Positions 26,611 through 35,400 of a stretch of DNA of 64,000 nt are shown in pieces. The translations under genes were made by a program, and so were the position numbers. The notes under the pieces were generated by a model. It saw only the letters and a program-made list of their open reading frames with translations. It was not told the DNA's origin and did no database searches. Origin of the DNA: DATFVB01 sp963714035 (GTDB lineage: Bacteria > Acidobacteriota > Thermoanaerobaculia > UBA5066 > DATFVB01). Numbering within the stretch: the stretch's first letter is position 1; the number at the start of each line of letters is the position of its first letter. Location of the stretch: the NCBI GenBank assembly GCA_963714035.1, contig OY970224.1, positions 1,550,001 to 1,614,000 of the forward strand. Reading direction: 5' to 3'.

Positions 26611-27375
26611 GTGAGCGGGCGAAGCCGTGCTGTGCACGTCGGCGCGGCGGTCCTGCTGTTCGCGCTCCTCTCGGCGGCGGCGCGGGCCGACGTCAGGATC
26701 CCTCCCCCGCCCGCGCATTACTTCAACGACGAGGCGGCGCTCGTGTCGGCCGACGATGCCTCGCGGATCGACGCGAAGCTCCGGGAATTCGACGGGCAGA
26801 CGTCGAACCAGATCGTCGTCGCGATCTTCCCGGAGCTGCCGGAGCCCTCGCTCGAGGACTTCACGGTCCGCACGGCGCAGGCCTGGCGGGTCGGCCGGAA
26901 GAAGCTCGACAACGGCGCCGTGTTGTTCATCTTCGTCAAGGACCACAAGACCCGGATCGAAGTCGGCTACGGCCTCGAAGGCGCTCTCCCCGACGCCATT
27001 TGCAACGACATCCTCCAGGACCGCCTCGCTCCCGAGTTCCGGGCGGGACGCTATGCCGCCGGGATCGACGCCGCGGTCGACGCGATGATGCAGGCCACGC
27101 GAGGCGAGTACCATGCGGCGCAGAAGCCGGCGTCTCGCGGCCGCGGGTCCGCGGGACGCTTCAACGGCGTCTCTGCCGTGGTGCTCCTCCTTTTCTTCGG
27201 GCTCGCGCGCTTCTTCCGCCGCCGGGGCTGGCGAACGTACGGCGGCGGAGGCTCGTGGACCGGAGGCTGGGGCGGAGGCGGCTTTGGAGGCGGCGGAGGG
27301 TGGGGCGGCGGCGGAGGCGGCTTCTCGGGCGGCGGGGGCTCTTTCGGCGGGGGCGGCGCCTCCGGAGGCTGGTGA
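26611..27375 (+). CDS. TPM domain (DUF477) protein with Gly-rich C-terminus
   Basis: 254 aa, GTG start, 31 bp after lemA. Signal peptide about 1-26. The TPM domain is at about 35-160: 'FNDEAALVSADDASRIDAKL', 'QIVVAIFPELPEPSLEDFTV', 'WRVGRKKLDNGAVLFIFV', 'EVGYGLEGALPD'. Then a TM helix (about 186-203, VSAVVLLLFFGLARFF) and a nearly pure Gly/Trp/Ser tail. This is the standard architecture of LemA-associated TPM proteins, envelope-located and possibly involved in membrane protein turnover (family knowledge, weak). Confidence 0.94.
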   Translation: MSGRSRAVHVGAAVLLFALLSAAARADVRIPPPPAHYFNDEAALVSADDASRIDAKLREFDGQTSNQIVVAIFPELPEPSLEDFTVRTAQAWRVGRKKLDNGAVLFIFVKDHKTRIEVGYGLEGALPDAICNDILQDRLAPEFRAGRYAAGIDAAVDAMMQATRGEYHAAQKPASRGRGSAGRFNGVSAVVLLLFFGLARFFRRRGWRTYGGGGSWTGGWGGGGFGGGGGWGGGGGGFSGGGGSFGGGGASGGW

Positions 27376-27385
27376 GGAGATCGCG

Positions 27386-27814
27386 ATGAAGAGCCTGCTG
27401 AACGCGGAAGACCACGAGCGGATCGTCCGGGCGATCGCGGAAGCCGAGGCGAAGAGCAGCGGACAGATTCGCGTCCACCTCCACCACCGCTCCGTCGGCG
27501 ACCCGATCGAAGCCGGGACGAAAGTCTTCGAGAAGCTCGGAATGACCGCGACGGCCGAGAAGAACGGGGTGCTGATCTTCGTCGCTCCCCGCTCGAAGAG
27601 CTTCGCGATCCTCGGCGACTCGGGAATACACGAAAAATGCGGCGACGACTTCTGGAACGACGCGGCCGCCGCGATGGGCGGGCACTTCGGAAAGGGCGAC
27701 TTCGCGGGCGGCATCGTCGCGACGATCTCCCGCGTCGGCGACGCCCTCGCGGAGCACTTCCCGCGGGGCGAGGGCTCCGTCAACGAGCTGCCCGACGAGA
27801 TCGACGAAAGCTAG
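27386..27814 (+). CDS. TPM domain protein, soluble
   Basis: 142 aa. ATG at 27386 after GAGGAG. TPM core: 'RIVRAIAEAEAKSSGQIRVH', 'KVFEKLGMTATAEKNGVLIF', 'KSFAILGDSGIHEKCGDDFW', 'HFGKGDFAGGIVATISRVGD'. It lacks a signal peptide and TM helix, unlike its neighbour. It is the third gene of lemA-TPM-TPM. The TAG stop lies in the CTAG at the left end of repeat element copy B, so the last codons could have been set by that insertion. Confidence 0.92.
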   Translation: MKSLLNAEDHERIVRAIAEAEAKSSGQIRVHLHHRSVGDPIEAGTKVFEKLGMTATAEKNGVLIFVAPRSKSFAILGDSGIHEKCGDDFWNDAAAAMGGHFGKGDFAGGIVATISRVGDALAEHFPRGEGSVNELPDEIDES

Positions 27815-28004
27815 CAGGCTGCTGAAAAACCCCGCGGATCGCGCGCCAGTGGCTTGTGAGCGAGATCAAGGCGCGAGGAGAGGACAGATGCCAGAGCGAT
27901 CGGACTCGACGAGCAACGCCGAGATCGTTCACGATGCACTGGCGCCCACAGGGATCGGGCGGCGCGCCGAACGCGACCCGTGCGGTTTTTCAGCAGCCTG
28001 CTAG
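27811..28004 (+). mobile_element. CTAG-ended inverted-repeat element, copy B (194 bp, internally deleted)
   Basis: Perfect CTAG..CTAG ends and CAGGCTGCTGAAAAACC arms. Compared with copies A and C it lacks 84 bp inside, a multiple of three that keeps the internal frame open (38 codons from 27888). The left CTAG gives the stop of the TPM gene. Confidence 0.85.
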
Positions 28005-28097
28005 TCTCCCGTGACGGAATTGCCGTGGCGTCGTTCGGAGCGCGGCGGGGCGGGATGCCAGGCGGCGCGACGCGGGCGTTATTCGCGTTACGGGACG

Positions 28098-29078
28098 TCA
28101 GGGGAGCCGGCGCGCATCCGCGGGCGCCCCGCGTCCGCCGGGGCCCCGGAGCTCCGAGGATGACGCCGAATCCCGTTCTCGGACGAGCCGGCGGAGATGG
28201 CCCGCCCTGTCGCGGCCGCGGACCTTCGACGGACTGACGCCGAACTCCTTCCGGAACGCGGCGGTGAAATGGCTGTGGCTCGAGTATCCGAGCTCGAGCG
28301 CGAGCGAGGCGAGGTCGACTTCGGCCAGGTCGAGGCGATCGAGCGCGACGCGGAGTCGGAGCGCGCTGCGGTAACCATGGAGGGTGCGGCCCGTGGCTCG
28401 GCGAAACACGCGGCAGAGGTGGAACGGCGAGAGCGCCACCGCGCGGGCGATGTCGTCGAGCTTCAGGGGCGCGGCGAGGTTTTCGACGATGAGCGCGCGG
28501 GCGCGGTCGATCGGGACGCGCTGCCGGCGACCGGTTCCTCCTTCGCACGCCTGCGGCCGGAACGCGGCCTCGACGAGCGCCATCCCCATCTCGTCGATCT
28601 CGAGGGCGTCGGGAGGCGGCGCCGAAGCGAGCCGGTCGAAGAGCGAGCGGTGGAGAAGATAGCTCCGCGTGGAGCTCGGACCCTCGATCCCGGCGAACCC
28701 GCCCGAGAGGCCGGGCCCCTCGCTTCGGGCGACTTCCGCGAAGACGTCGGGGCGCACCAGGAGGTACGCGCCGTGGGACCGCTCGCCGAAATGTCGGCTC
28801 ATCCGATACGGCGACCCGGGATTGATGAGGAGCGTGCAGGTCGGGTCGATGACCGCCGAGCGTCCCTCGGAGTGCACGACGAACGCCCCGGCGTGCGTGA
28901 ACGAGATCATGGGCCAGCGCTGCGACTGGATGGCGGTCGACTCGGAGGCGCCGACGACGCAGCGCCATCGCCCGCCGCGGAAGATTTCCGTCGCAAAGAG
29001 AGGGTCGATCGCCACGCCGACCGCGTACGCGTTCGCCGGGACGGACGGAACGGCGCGGGAAATTCCGACAGCGCTCAC
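28098..29078 (-). CDS. AraC-family transcriptional regulator
   Basis: 326 aa, GTG start. The N-terminal about 190 residues look like a cupin-type sensing domain ('GGRWRCVVGASESTAIQSQR', 'HAGAFVVHSEGRSAVIDPT', 'LLINPGSPYRM'). C-terminal double HTH at about 195-290: 'DRARALIVENLAAPLKLDDI', 'ALSPFHLCRVFRRATGRTLH', 'SLALELGYSSHSHFTAAFRK', 'EFGVSPSKVRG'. The ligand is unknown. It is transcribed alone on the minus strand beside the BNR gene at 29139, which may or may not be a target. Confidence 0.92.
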   Translation of the reverse strand: MSAVGISRAVPSVPANAYAVGVAIDPLFATEIFRGGRWRCVVGASESTAIQSQRWPMISFTHAGAFVVHSEGRSAVIDPTCTLLINPGSPYRMSRHFGERSHGAYLLVRPDVFAEVARSEGPGLSGGFAGIEGPSSTRSYLLHRSLFDRLASAPPPDALEIDEMGMALVEAAFRPQACEGGTGRRQRVPIDRARALIVENLAAPLKLDDIARAVALSPFHLCRVFRRATGRTLHGYRSALRLRVALDRLDLAEVDLASLALELGYSSHSHFTAAFRKEFGVSPSKVRGRDRAGHLRRLVRERDSASSSELRGPGGRGAPADARRLP

Positions 29079-29138
29079 CGATTCACCGGTCCCAAGGTAC
29101 CGGGGAATCGCCCGGACCGGATATCGAAATTTTGCGGC

Positions 29139-30902
29139 TCAGCTGCCGCCCGGGCTCGCGCGGACGTTGTCCGGCGTGTAACGGAAGACCCCGTCTCCCA
29201 TGGTGGAGAGATAGAGGCTCCCGTCGCCCGCGATCACGGCGTCCGAGACCTGCAGCTCGCCGCGGGGAAGATCGAGCGACGCCGTTTCCGCTCCGCGGTG
29301 GATCGTCAGACGGCTCTCGCGCACGTCGTAGCGGAAGACGGGGTGAGACTCGGCCTCCGCGTCGAATTTCCGATAGATCCCCCCGGAGAGCAGCGGCCGG
29401 CGGCTCATCTCGAATCGCGCCGTCCCGCGAAAGGTCGCCGACGAGGTGCGCACTTCGAGCTCGGGACGACCCGTCGCGTCCGAGACGAGCTCCGCCTCCA
29501 GCGGCGTGCCCGGTACCGACTCGATTCTGCGCCAGATCGAACCGTCCGCGCTCGCGAAGACCCCGCGATCGGTCACCGCGAGCGGCGCGGCGAGCGGAGA
29601 GCCGAAGAGCTTCAGGATCCGTCCTTCGGGAGGCCGGGAAGCGGGCAGGAACCGGCGCCCCGCGTCGTCCGACACGAGGAGCGTCGAAGCGGAAGCGGTG
29701 ATCCAGATCGTTCGCCCGTCGACGATCGTCGCCGTCAGCGCGAACGCTCCCGGCGGCGAGTCCGAGGAGATCTGCCGCGTCCCTTCCGCCGCCGCCTCCC
29801 AGACGCCCGATTCGAGTCCGCCGTAGGCGCGAAGGAAGAGAATCCGGGAAGGCTGCGCCGGGTCGGCGGCGATCGCGGGGACGCGAGCCTCGTCGAGGCC
29901 GCCCGAGGCGGGGACGATCGTCGCGCCCCGGTCGTCGGAATAGAACATCCCCTCCCCGAGCGATCCGAGATACAGCCGCCCGGTCCGCGGATCGACCTCG
30001 AGGGCCGAGATGTCGAGCGTTTCGCGGGAGACGCGCGACCAGCTCTTTCCGCCGTCGTCCGAGCGATGCAGCCCGCCCACGGTCCCGGCGTAGAGGACGT
30101 TCGCCGCCTTCGGGTCGAGATGGACGACGGGCGTGCGCCGGTTCGTGAACCCCGCGGTGAACCGCGTCCACCGATCGCCGCCGTCGTCGGAGCGATAGAC
30201 CCATCCGCACGTCGACACCCAGACGCGGGACGCGTCGTGGGGATCGAAGTCGAAGGAGTAGACCGTCGCGTCGAGCACCATTCCGTTCGCGATCCGGGAC
30301 CAGGTCCGGCCGCCGTCGCGGGTGCGGAACGCCTGCCGATACGTGCCGGCGTAGAGCGTCGACCCGTCCGACGGATCGAACGCGAGAGACTGCACGAGCG
30401 AGAGGCCCGGAATGCCTTCGCCCGTCGGCTTCCAGCTCTGGCCGCCGTCGCGCGAGAGGAAGACGCCGTCGTCTCCGCCGCAGGCGAGGAGCGCCGGGTC
30501 CCCGGACGACTGAGCGAACGCGCGCGCGTCCACCGCCCGGTCCCAGCGCGCGAGGACGGTCCATTCCGCGCCGTCGTCGTCCGAAGCCGCCAGCAGCGCG
30601 CCGCGGCCGGTTCCGGAAAGCGCCGCCCAGAGGCGCCCCGGCGTGCGCACGTCGGTCTTGAGCGTCGACACCACGTAGCCGGGAAACTGATTCCCCGGAC
30701 GCGTCGCGCTCCAGGATCGGCCCCCGTCGGCGGAGTGGTAGACGTTCCCCCGCGAAGTCCCGCAGAAGACTGAATCGGCGCGGAAAGGGTCGACGGCGAT
30801 CGCGGTCACGTCCGCGCCGGCGACCGGGACCCGGACCCACCCGGCGCGAGCTCCGGCAGCGTACGCAAGGAACCCGAAGCAAAGAACGAGACGGCGGATC
30901 AC
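29139..30902 (-). CDS. Ycf48-like BNR beta-propeller protein, exported
   Basis: 587 aa. GTG at 30902 gives a clean signal peptide (IRRLVLCFGFLAYAAGARAG) and lies 7 nt from a TAAAAT box, so it is probably leaderless. Repeats: 'GNVYHSADGGRSW', 'GVFLSRDGGQSW', 'QAFRTRDGGRTWSRI', 'WVYRSDDGGDRWTRF', 'GLHRSDDGGKSWSRV', 'GMFYSDDRGATIV'. It is smaller than, and clearly distinct from, the three about 1100-aa propellers in this window. The second half loses the repeats and ends with strand-like 'DGSLYLSTMGDGVFRYTPD'. It is likely periplasmic or secreted; function unknown. Confidence 0.85.
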   Translation of the reverse strand: MIRRLVLCFGFLAYAAGARAGWVRVPVAGADVTAIAVDPFRADSVFCGTSRGNVYHSADGGRSWSATRPGNQFPGYVVSTLKTDVRTPGRLWAALSGTGRGALLAASDDDGAEWTVLARWDRAVDARAFAQSSGDPALLACGGDDGVFLSRDGGQSWKPTGEGIPGLSLVQSLAFDPSDGSTLYAGTYRQAFRTRDGGRTWSRIANGMVLDATVYSFDFDPHDASRVWVSTCGWVYRSDDGGDRWTRFTAGFTNRRTPVVHLDPKAANVLYAGTVGGLHRSDDGGKSWSRVSRETLDISALEVDPRTGRLYLGSLGEGMFYSDDRGATIVPASGGLDEARVPAIAADPAQPSRILFLRAYGGLESGVWEAAAEGTRQISSDSPPGAFALTATIVDGRTIWITASASTLLVSDDAGRRFLPASRPPEGRILKLFGSPLAAPLAVTDRGVFASADGSIWRRIESVPGTPLEAELVSDATGRPELEVRTSSATFRGTARFEMSRRPLLSGGIYRKFDAEAESHPVFRYDVRESRLTIHRGAETASLDLPRGELQVSDAVIAGDGSLYLSTMGDGVFRYTPDNVRASPGGS

Positions 30903-30909
30903 CGCGCCG

Positions 30910-30915
30910 ATTTTA
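30910..30915 (-). promoter_or_regulatory. -10 box TAAAAT, likely leaderless start
   Basis: Ends 7 nt before the GTG of the BNR gene; no ribosome site. Confidence 0.5.
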
Positions 30916-30957
30916 CCCCGGAACGCGCGGCGATCGCGGCGGACCCGCCGCGGACGC

Positions 30958-31065
30958 CCCGTGGACCGGCGGGGTGGATGCGCCGTGGACCGGCGCCGTG
31001 GACGCGCCGTGGATCGGCGCGGTGGATGCGCCGTGGACCGGCGCAGCGGATGTCGCGTGGCGCGG
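30958..31065 (+). repeat. 24-bp tandem repeats upstream of galU
   Basis: About four imperfect units of GTGGATGCGCC + GTGGACCGGCGCC. The array lies between the divergent BNR and galU starts and ends about 20 bp before the galU start. Confidence 0.85.
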
Positions 31066-31072
31066 CGTTTGC

Positions 31073-31078
31073 TATCCT
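31073..31078 (+). promoter_or_regulatory. -10 box TATCCT, likely leaderless start of galU
   Basis: Ends 7 nt before the GTG; the -35 region would fall inside the 24-bp tandem repeats. Confidence 0.5.
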
Positions 31079-31085
31079 CGCCGCC

Positions 31086-31955
31086 GTGCAGCGAACGATC
31101 CGAAAAGCCGTATTCCCCGCCGCAGGCCTCGGCACGCGTTTCCTTCCGGCGACGAAGGCGCTCCCGAAGGAGATGCTCCCCCTCGTCGACAAGCCGCTCA
31201 TCCAGTACGCCGTCGAGGAGGCGCGCGACTCCGGGTTGACCCAGATCCTGCTCGTGACGGGACGAGGCAAGAACGCGATCGAGGACCATTTCGACGTCTC
31301 GTTCGAGCTCGAAACGCTCCTCGGCGTCCGGGGCAAGGAGGACCTGCTTGCGGAGGTCCAGGAGATCTCGCAGATGATCGAGGTCGCCTACGTGCGCCAG
31401 AAGCAGGCGCTCGGCCTCGGCCACGCGATCCTGCAGGCCCGTGACATCGTCGGCAACGAGCCGTTCGCGGTGCTCCTCGCCGACGACGTGATCGACGCCG
31501 AACGCCCCGCCCTGCGGCAGATGATCGAGGTCTTCGAGGAGCGCGGGAATCCCGTGCTCGCGCTCTGCGAGGTTCCCCGCCGGGACACCGGGATGTACGG
31601 GATCGTGTCGGGCCGGCAGATCGGCGGACGGCTCACGGAAGTCACCGGCATGGTCGAAAAGCCCGCGCCGGAAAACGCCCCGTCGAACCACGCGATCATC
31701 GGAAGGTACATCCTCACCCCCGACATCTTCGAGATCCTCGCGGACACGCCTCCCGATCATCGCGGCGAGATCCAGATCACCGACGCCCTGAAGACGCTCC
31801 TCGGGCGCCGGCCGATCGACGGCTACGCCTTCGAGGGAAAGCGTTACGACGCGGGCGACAAGCTGGGATTCCTGAAGGCGACCGTCGAGCTCGCGTTGAA
31901 GCGCGAGGATCTCGGTGGACCTTTCCGCGAGTATCTCGCGACCCTTCCTCGCTGA
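31086..31955 (+). CDS. galU: UTP--glucose-1-phosphate uridylyltransferase
   Basis: 289 aa, the usual GalU length. GTG at 31086 puts the conserved N-terminus in place: 'KAVFPAAGLGTRFLPATKAL' then 'PKEMLPLVDKPLIQYAVEEA' (nucleotide-binding loop and Lys). Further GalU motifs: 'RQKQALGLGHAIL', 'FAVLLADDVID', 'MYGIVSG', 'MVEKPAPENAPSNHAIIGRY', 'GEIQITDALKTLL', 'RYDAGDKLGFLKATVELAL'. It makes UDP-glucose from UTP and glucose-1-phosphate for envelope polysaccharides and glycolipids. It is a single gene followed by a repeat element. Confidence 0.97.
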   Translation: MQRTIRKAVFPAAGLGTRFLPATKALPKEMLPLVDKPLIQYAVEEARDSGLTQILLVTGRGKNAIEDHFDVSFELETLLGVRGKEDLLAEVQEISQMIEVAYVRQKQALGLGHAILQARDIVGNEPFAVLLADDVIDAERPALRQMIEVFEERGNPVLALCEVPRRDTGMYGIVSGRQIGGRLTEVTGMVEKPAPENAPSNHAIIGRYILTPDIFEILADTPPDHRGEIQITDALKTLLGRRPIDGYAFEGKRYDAGDKLGFLKATVELALKREDLGGPFREYLATLPR

Positions 31956-31984
31956 GACCGTCGGCCGGTCGCGCTCGCGCTGAC

Positions 31985-32205
31985 GCGCGTCCGCTTACGC
32001 TCCCACATCGCACGGACCTCTGAAGGGTGTCATCCTGAGGAGCGCAGCGACGAAGGATCTGCTCAGGTAGCAGGTCCTTCGCTCCGCTCAGGAGAGAGCA
32101 CTCCGCGCTCATGTCCACGAGCGCTCCGTGCTCACACTTTCCGCGATGTGCCCTCCGCGGCTCGCCTTCTCGGCTCGACCGCTCCGGGGCCCGACCGTCG
32201 CCTCC
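31985..32205 (+). repeat. Dispersed intergenic repeat, 'CATCCTGAGGAG' family
   Basis: Near-identical to 20081-20250 and extended on the right by the CGGCTCGCCTTCTCGGCTCG part that recurs inverted at 32655 and 7727. It occupies most of 31956-32273, where there is no gene. Confidence 0.9.
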
Positions 32206-32273
32206 TTGGATGGACGACTTGGACCGGTTGGGCGACATCCCGGCCCGTACCATCGCGTCGCCCGCCAACCCGG

Positions 32274-32591
32274 TCAACGCCGTGTGCCGTCGAGCGAGAT
32301 GACCGTCTCGGCCCCCACGACCTCCGCGCGATGCCGGGCGCCCGCCGGAACGTAGAGACGATCGCCCGGGCGGAGGTCGAAGGTCTCGCCTCCCTCGATC
32401 TCGATCCGCAGGATTCCCTCGACGACCGCGTCGCACTTGTCTTCGAAGTGCGCATGCCAGTCGAAAACCGTTCCGCGGCGGTACGCATACACCGCGACTT
32501 CGTATCCCTCGTGCTCCATCGCGCGACGGAGCCGGCGTTCCGTCATCTCCCCGTCCCGCGGATCCCACGATTCGCGGCGTGCCTGCTCCAT
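32274..32591 (-). CDS. Cupin-domain protein
   Basis: 105 aa from ATG 32591; an internal ATG about 16 residues in is an alternative start. Single cupin_2 barrel: 'YRRGTVFDWHAHFEDKCDAV' (metal-binding His pair and Glu), 'EGILRIEIEGGETFDLRPGD' and 'RLYVPAGARHRAEVVG' (motif 2 His). It is small and cytoplasmic. Ligand or substrate is unknown; such proteins bind metal and may be sensors or isomerases. Confidence 0.8.
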   Translation of the reverse strand: MEQARRESWDPRDGEMTERRLRRAMEHEGYEVAVYAYRRGTVFDWHAHFEDKCDAVVEGILRIEIEGGETFDLRPGDRLYVPAGARHRAEVVGAETVISLDGTRR

Positions 32592-32654
32592 CTCTCCATT
32601 ATCGTGCGGGTCCAGCGCGAAGTGGCCCGGTGAAGCCGTCCACGAACTGCTTCC

Positions 32655-32802
32655 GTCGGGCGCCGGAGCGGTCGAGCCGAGAAGGCGAGCCGCGGAGGTC
32701 AGATCGCGGAAAGTCTCGCCGAAGTAACCGAGGCGAGGAGGTCCGCGATCTGGGAGGCCGTCGCGGTTCCAGCGCGAAGCGCGCGCCGCGCGGCCGACGT
32801 GG
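32655..32802 (-). repeat. Partial dispersed intergenic repeat
   Basis: Contains GGTCGAGCCGAGAAGGCGAG and GATCTGGGAGGCCG, the two flanks of the 7727 and 31985 repeats, but lacks the CATCCTGAGGAG centre. It runs up to the promoter of the 32823 gene. Confidence 0.75.
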
Positions 32803-32809
32803 TTCGTCA

Positions 32810-32815
32810 TACCAT
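32810..32815 (+). promoter_or_regulatory. -10 box TACCAT, likely leaderless start
   Basis: Ends 7 nt before ATG 32823; no ribosome site. Confidence 0.4.
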
Positions 32816-32822
32816 CGCCGCG

Positions 32823-35126
32823 ATGAAGCGGCTCGACCCTGCGCTCCTCTGGCTCGGGGCCGTCATCCTCCTGTTCGCCGACCTGCTCTTCCGTCCGATG
32901 ATGATCTTCGGACGGGACGTGGACAGCTATTTCCTGCCGCTCGAGAGCGCGGTGCATCGGGCGTGGGCGTCCGGCCGGCTGCCGCTCTGGTTCGCCGGGG
33001 TCTCCGGGGGAAAGCCCCTCCTTCCGAATCCGAACGCCGGCGTCTTCTATCCGCTGCGGCTCGCCGCGGCGGTCCTGCCCTTCGCCGCGGGGTTCAAGCT
33101 CTATCTCGTCGCGCACGTCTTCCTCGCGGGATGGGGAGCGATCCGGCTCGCGCGGACGCTCGGGATCAGCCGAAGCGGACAGCTCGTCGCCTCCACGGTC
33201 TACGCTCTCTCCGGCCCCTTCCTCTCGACGCTCCTCTTCTCGAACATGCTTCCGGGCGCTGCCGCCCTGCCCTGGGCGGCGCTCGCCGGCCTGGGACTCG
33301 CGCGCCGGCCGGATTCCCGCCGCGCCGCCCTCGCCGCCGGGTTGCTCACGGCGGTCGTCCTCGCGGGCGAGCCCTTCACGATCCTCCTCGCCGCCGCCTT
33401 ACTTTTCTCTTTCGCCTCCACGGCTGTCCCCGAGAGCCGGCTTCGGGCCGTGGGGCTTGCGGCGGCGGCCTGCGGCGCGGCGCTCCTGGCGGCGGGGATC
33501 CAGCTCGTCCCGATGGTCCTCTATCTCCCCGAAACCTTCCGGGCGCAGGTCCGTTTCCGACTGCTCGCGACCCTCCAGTGGTCGCTTTCCCCGGCGCGGC
33601 TCCTCGAATGGGTCGTCCCTTACCCGTTCGGCGATCCGACGAAGTTCGTCGCCTGGAGAACGTGGGGAGGAAGGTTCTTCGACGGCCGGCCGGGCGGCTA
33701 CTTCGCGACCCTCTTCTGCGGCGCGTTCGCGGCGGCCGCCCTGTTCCTTCCGGCGGCGCGTCCCCGCGAGCGCGGCGTCCGGCTCGCGCTCCGCGCGATC
33801 TTCGCCGGAAGCCTGCTGCTGGCCTCCGCCGCGGTCTTCGTGCCGAACCGCCTGCTGTCGCTTCCGACGCGGATCGCGCTCCGATACCCGGAGAAGCTCG
33901 TCCTCGGCGCGATCCTCGTCATGGCGATCTGGGCCGCGCACGCGTGGGATGCCGCGAGGACGGATCGCCGGATCGCCCCGATCCTCGCCGGCGTCGCGGC
34001 CGCGCTGCTGGCGGCCGGCGCGGTTTCGCGCGTGTTCGCGCCGGCCGCGGCCCGCGCGATGCTCGCGTGGACCGGCGACGGGCGCGCGCCCGCCGGGGTC
34101 GTCGCGCGGGAGCTGCCGCGCGCGCTCTTCTCGGGAAGCCTTCACTGGGCGCTCGCCGGGATCGCGGCGCTGCTCCTCGCGCGGTTCCCCGGACGACGGC
34201 CTCTCGTCGCGGCGGCTCTGGCCGCGCTGACGATCGACGTCGCCCTAGCGACCCGGCGGATCGTCGCGGAGGCGCCGGAGCGGGACGTCCTCGGCGCTCC
34301 CCCCGCCGCCGTCGCGATTCGTGCGCTCGATCCCGGCGCGCGGTACTCGTTCGTCCCGCAGGCGATGTACTTTCCGATCGCGGGATCCCGCGACGCGGAG
34401 CGGAGCCGCCGGGGCGACGGGCCCCCGGAGATCGCGCTCCGCGCCTTCGCCGGCTCGTTGTGGGGAATCCCCGCCGTGTTGAACAGCGATCCGGACGCTT
34501 CCGACCTCGCGGGCCACGCGTTCGCGCGGCGCGATCTGTTCGACCTCCTCGCACGATCGCCCGGCGCGGCCGCCCGGTTCCTCGGCGGCTACTCGGTGCG
34601 CTGGCTCGTCCGGTTCCCCGATGCGCCGCCCCTTCCCGGCGTCGTTCCCGCGGCGGCGGCCGGAGACGTGACGATCGACGAGATACCGGACGCGGCCCCC
34701 CGGGTCTCGATCGCCGAAGACTGGAAGAGTTTCCCGACCGCGGCGGCCGCGGAGCGAGCCCTGCTCGCCACGGCGCCGCCGCCATCGACGGCGATCCTCG
34801 AAACGGGAGGCGGCGACGGGGCCGACGCTCCCGGTCGGCTCCTGTCCCTGTCGGAGAGGGAAAACGGCTTCGAGGCCGGCGTCTCTTGCCCGACGGGCTG
34901 CTGGCTCCGCGTCACGCGAGGCTGGTGGAAGTTCCGCGACGTGAGGATCGACGGCGGCCGCTCGGTCTCCGTGCCGGAACGGATCGCGCTCTCCGCTCTG
35001 CGGGTGCCCCCGGGGACCCACCGTATCTCGTGGAGGGAAAAGGTTCCGGGCGGAATCCTCGGGGCGCTCGCGAGCGCGGTCGGGCTCGCCGCGATCGGCG
35101 TCGCGGCCGGAAGACGGACGCCCTAG
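32823..35126 (+). CDS. YfhO-like multi-TM membrane protein
   Basis: 767 aa. ATG at 32823 is preferred (TACCAT box 7 nt upstream); GTG at 32799 is possible. About 11-12 TM helices fill residues 1-450. The first periplasmic loop has 'DVDSYFLPLESAVHRAWASG', 'RLPLWFAGVSGGKPLLPNPN', 'AGVFYPLRLAA', matching the acidic/GxPLW../NP..YP signature of YfhO and related GT-C-like membrane proteins. The C-terminal about 300 residues are a soluble external domain with a final TM helix ('GILGALASAVGLAAIGVAAG'). A role in envelope glycan or lipid modification is inferred from the family. Its TAG stop is the CTAG end of repeat element copy C. Confidence 0.85.
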   Translation: MKRLDPALLWLGAVILLFADLLFRPMMIFGRDVDSYFLPLESAVHRAWASGRLPLWFAGVSGGKPLLPNPNAGVFYPLRLAAAVLPFAAGFKLYLVAHVFLAGWGAIRLARTLGISRSGQLVASTVYALSGPFLSTLLFSNMLPGAAALPWAALAGLGLARRPDSRRAALAAGLLTAVVLAGEPFTILLAAALLFSFASTAVPESRLRAVGLAAAACGAALLAAGIQLVPMVLYLPETFRAQVRFRLLATLQWSLSPARLLEWVVPYPFGDPTKFVAWRTWGGRFFDGRPGGYFATLFCGAFAAAALFLPAARPRERGVRLALRAIFAGSLLLASAAVFVPNRLLSLPTRIALRYPEKLVLGAILVMAIWAAHAWDAARTDRRIAPILAGVAAALLAAGAVSRVFAPAAARAMLAWTGDGRAPAGVVARELPRALFSGSLHWALAGIAALLLARFPGRRPLVAAALAALTIDVALATRRIVAEAPERDVLGAPPAAVAIRALDPGARYSFVPQAMYFPIAGSRDAERSRRGDGPPEIALRAFAGSLWGIPAVLNSDPDASDLAGHAFARRDLFDLLARSPGAAARFLGGYSVRWLVRFPDAPPLPGVVPAAAAGDVTIDEIPDAAPRVSIAEDWKSFPTAAAAERALLATAPPPSTAILETGGGDGADAPGRLLSLSERENGFEAGVSCPTGCWLRVTRGWWKFRDVRIDGGRSVSVPERIALSALRVPPGTHRISWREKVPGGILGALASAVGLAAIGVAAGRRTP

Positions 35127-35400
35127 CAGGCTGCTGAAAAACCGCACGGGTCGCGTTCGGAGCGCCGCCGAGCCGGATGCAAGGCGTCCGCGACGCAGGC
35201 GATGCCGGAGTATCGTCGAGGAGCGGCAACGAAGCAGACGGCCCGGCGCCGCCCGAACCCTTTGGGCGCCAGTACATTGTGAACGATCTCGGCGTTGCTC
35301 GTCGAGTCCGATCGCTTTGGCATCTGTCCTCTCCTCGCGCCTTGATCTCGTTCACAAGCCACTGGCGCGCGATCCGCGGGGTTTTTCAGCAGCCTGCTAG
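35123..35400 (-). mobile_element. CTAG-ended inverted-repeat element, copy C (278 bp)
   Basis: Same length and near-identical sequence to copy A but inverted. Both terminal CTAGs are used as stop codons: the left by the YfhO-like gene and the right by the FmdB-like gene. The internal 66-codon frame (35323 down to 35123) is open, as in copy A. Confidence 0.88.
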
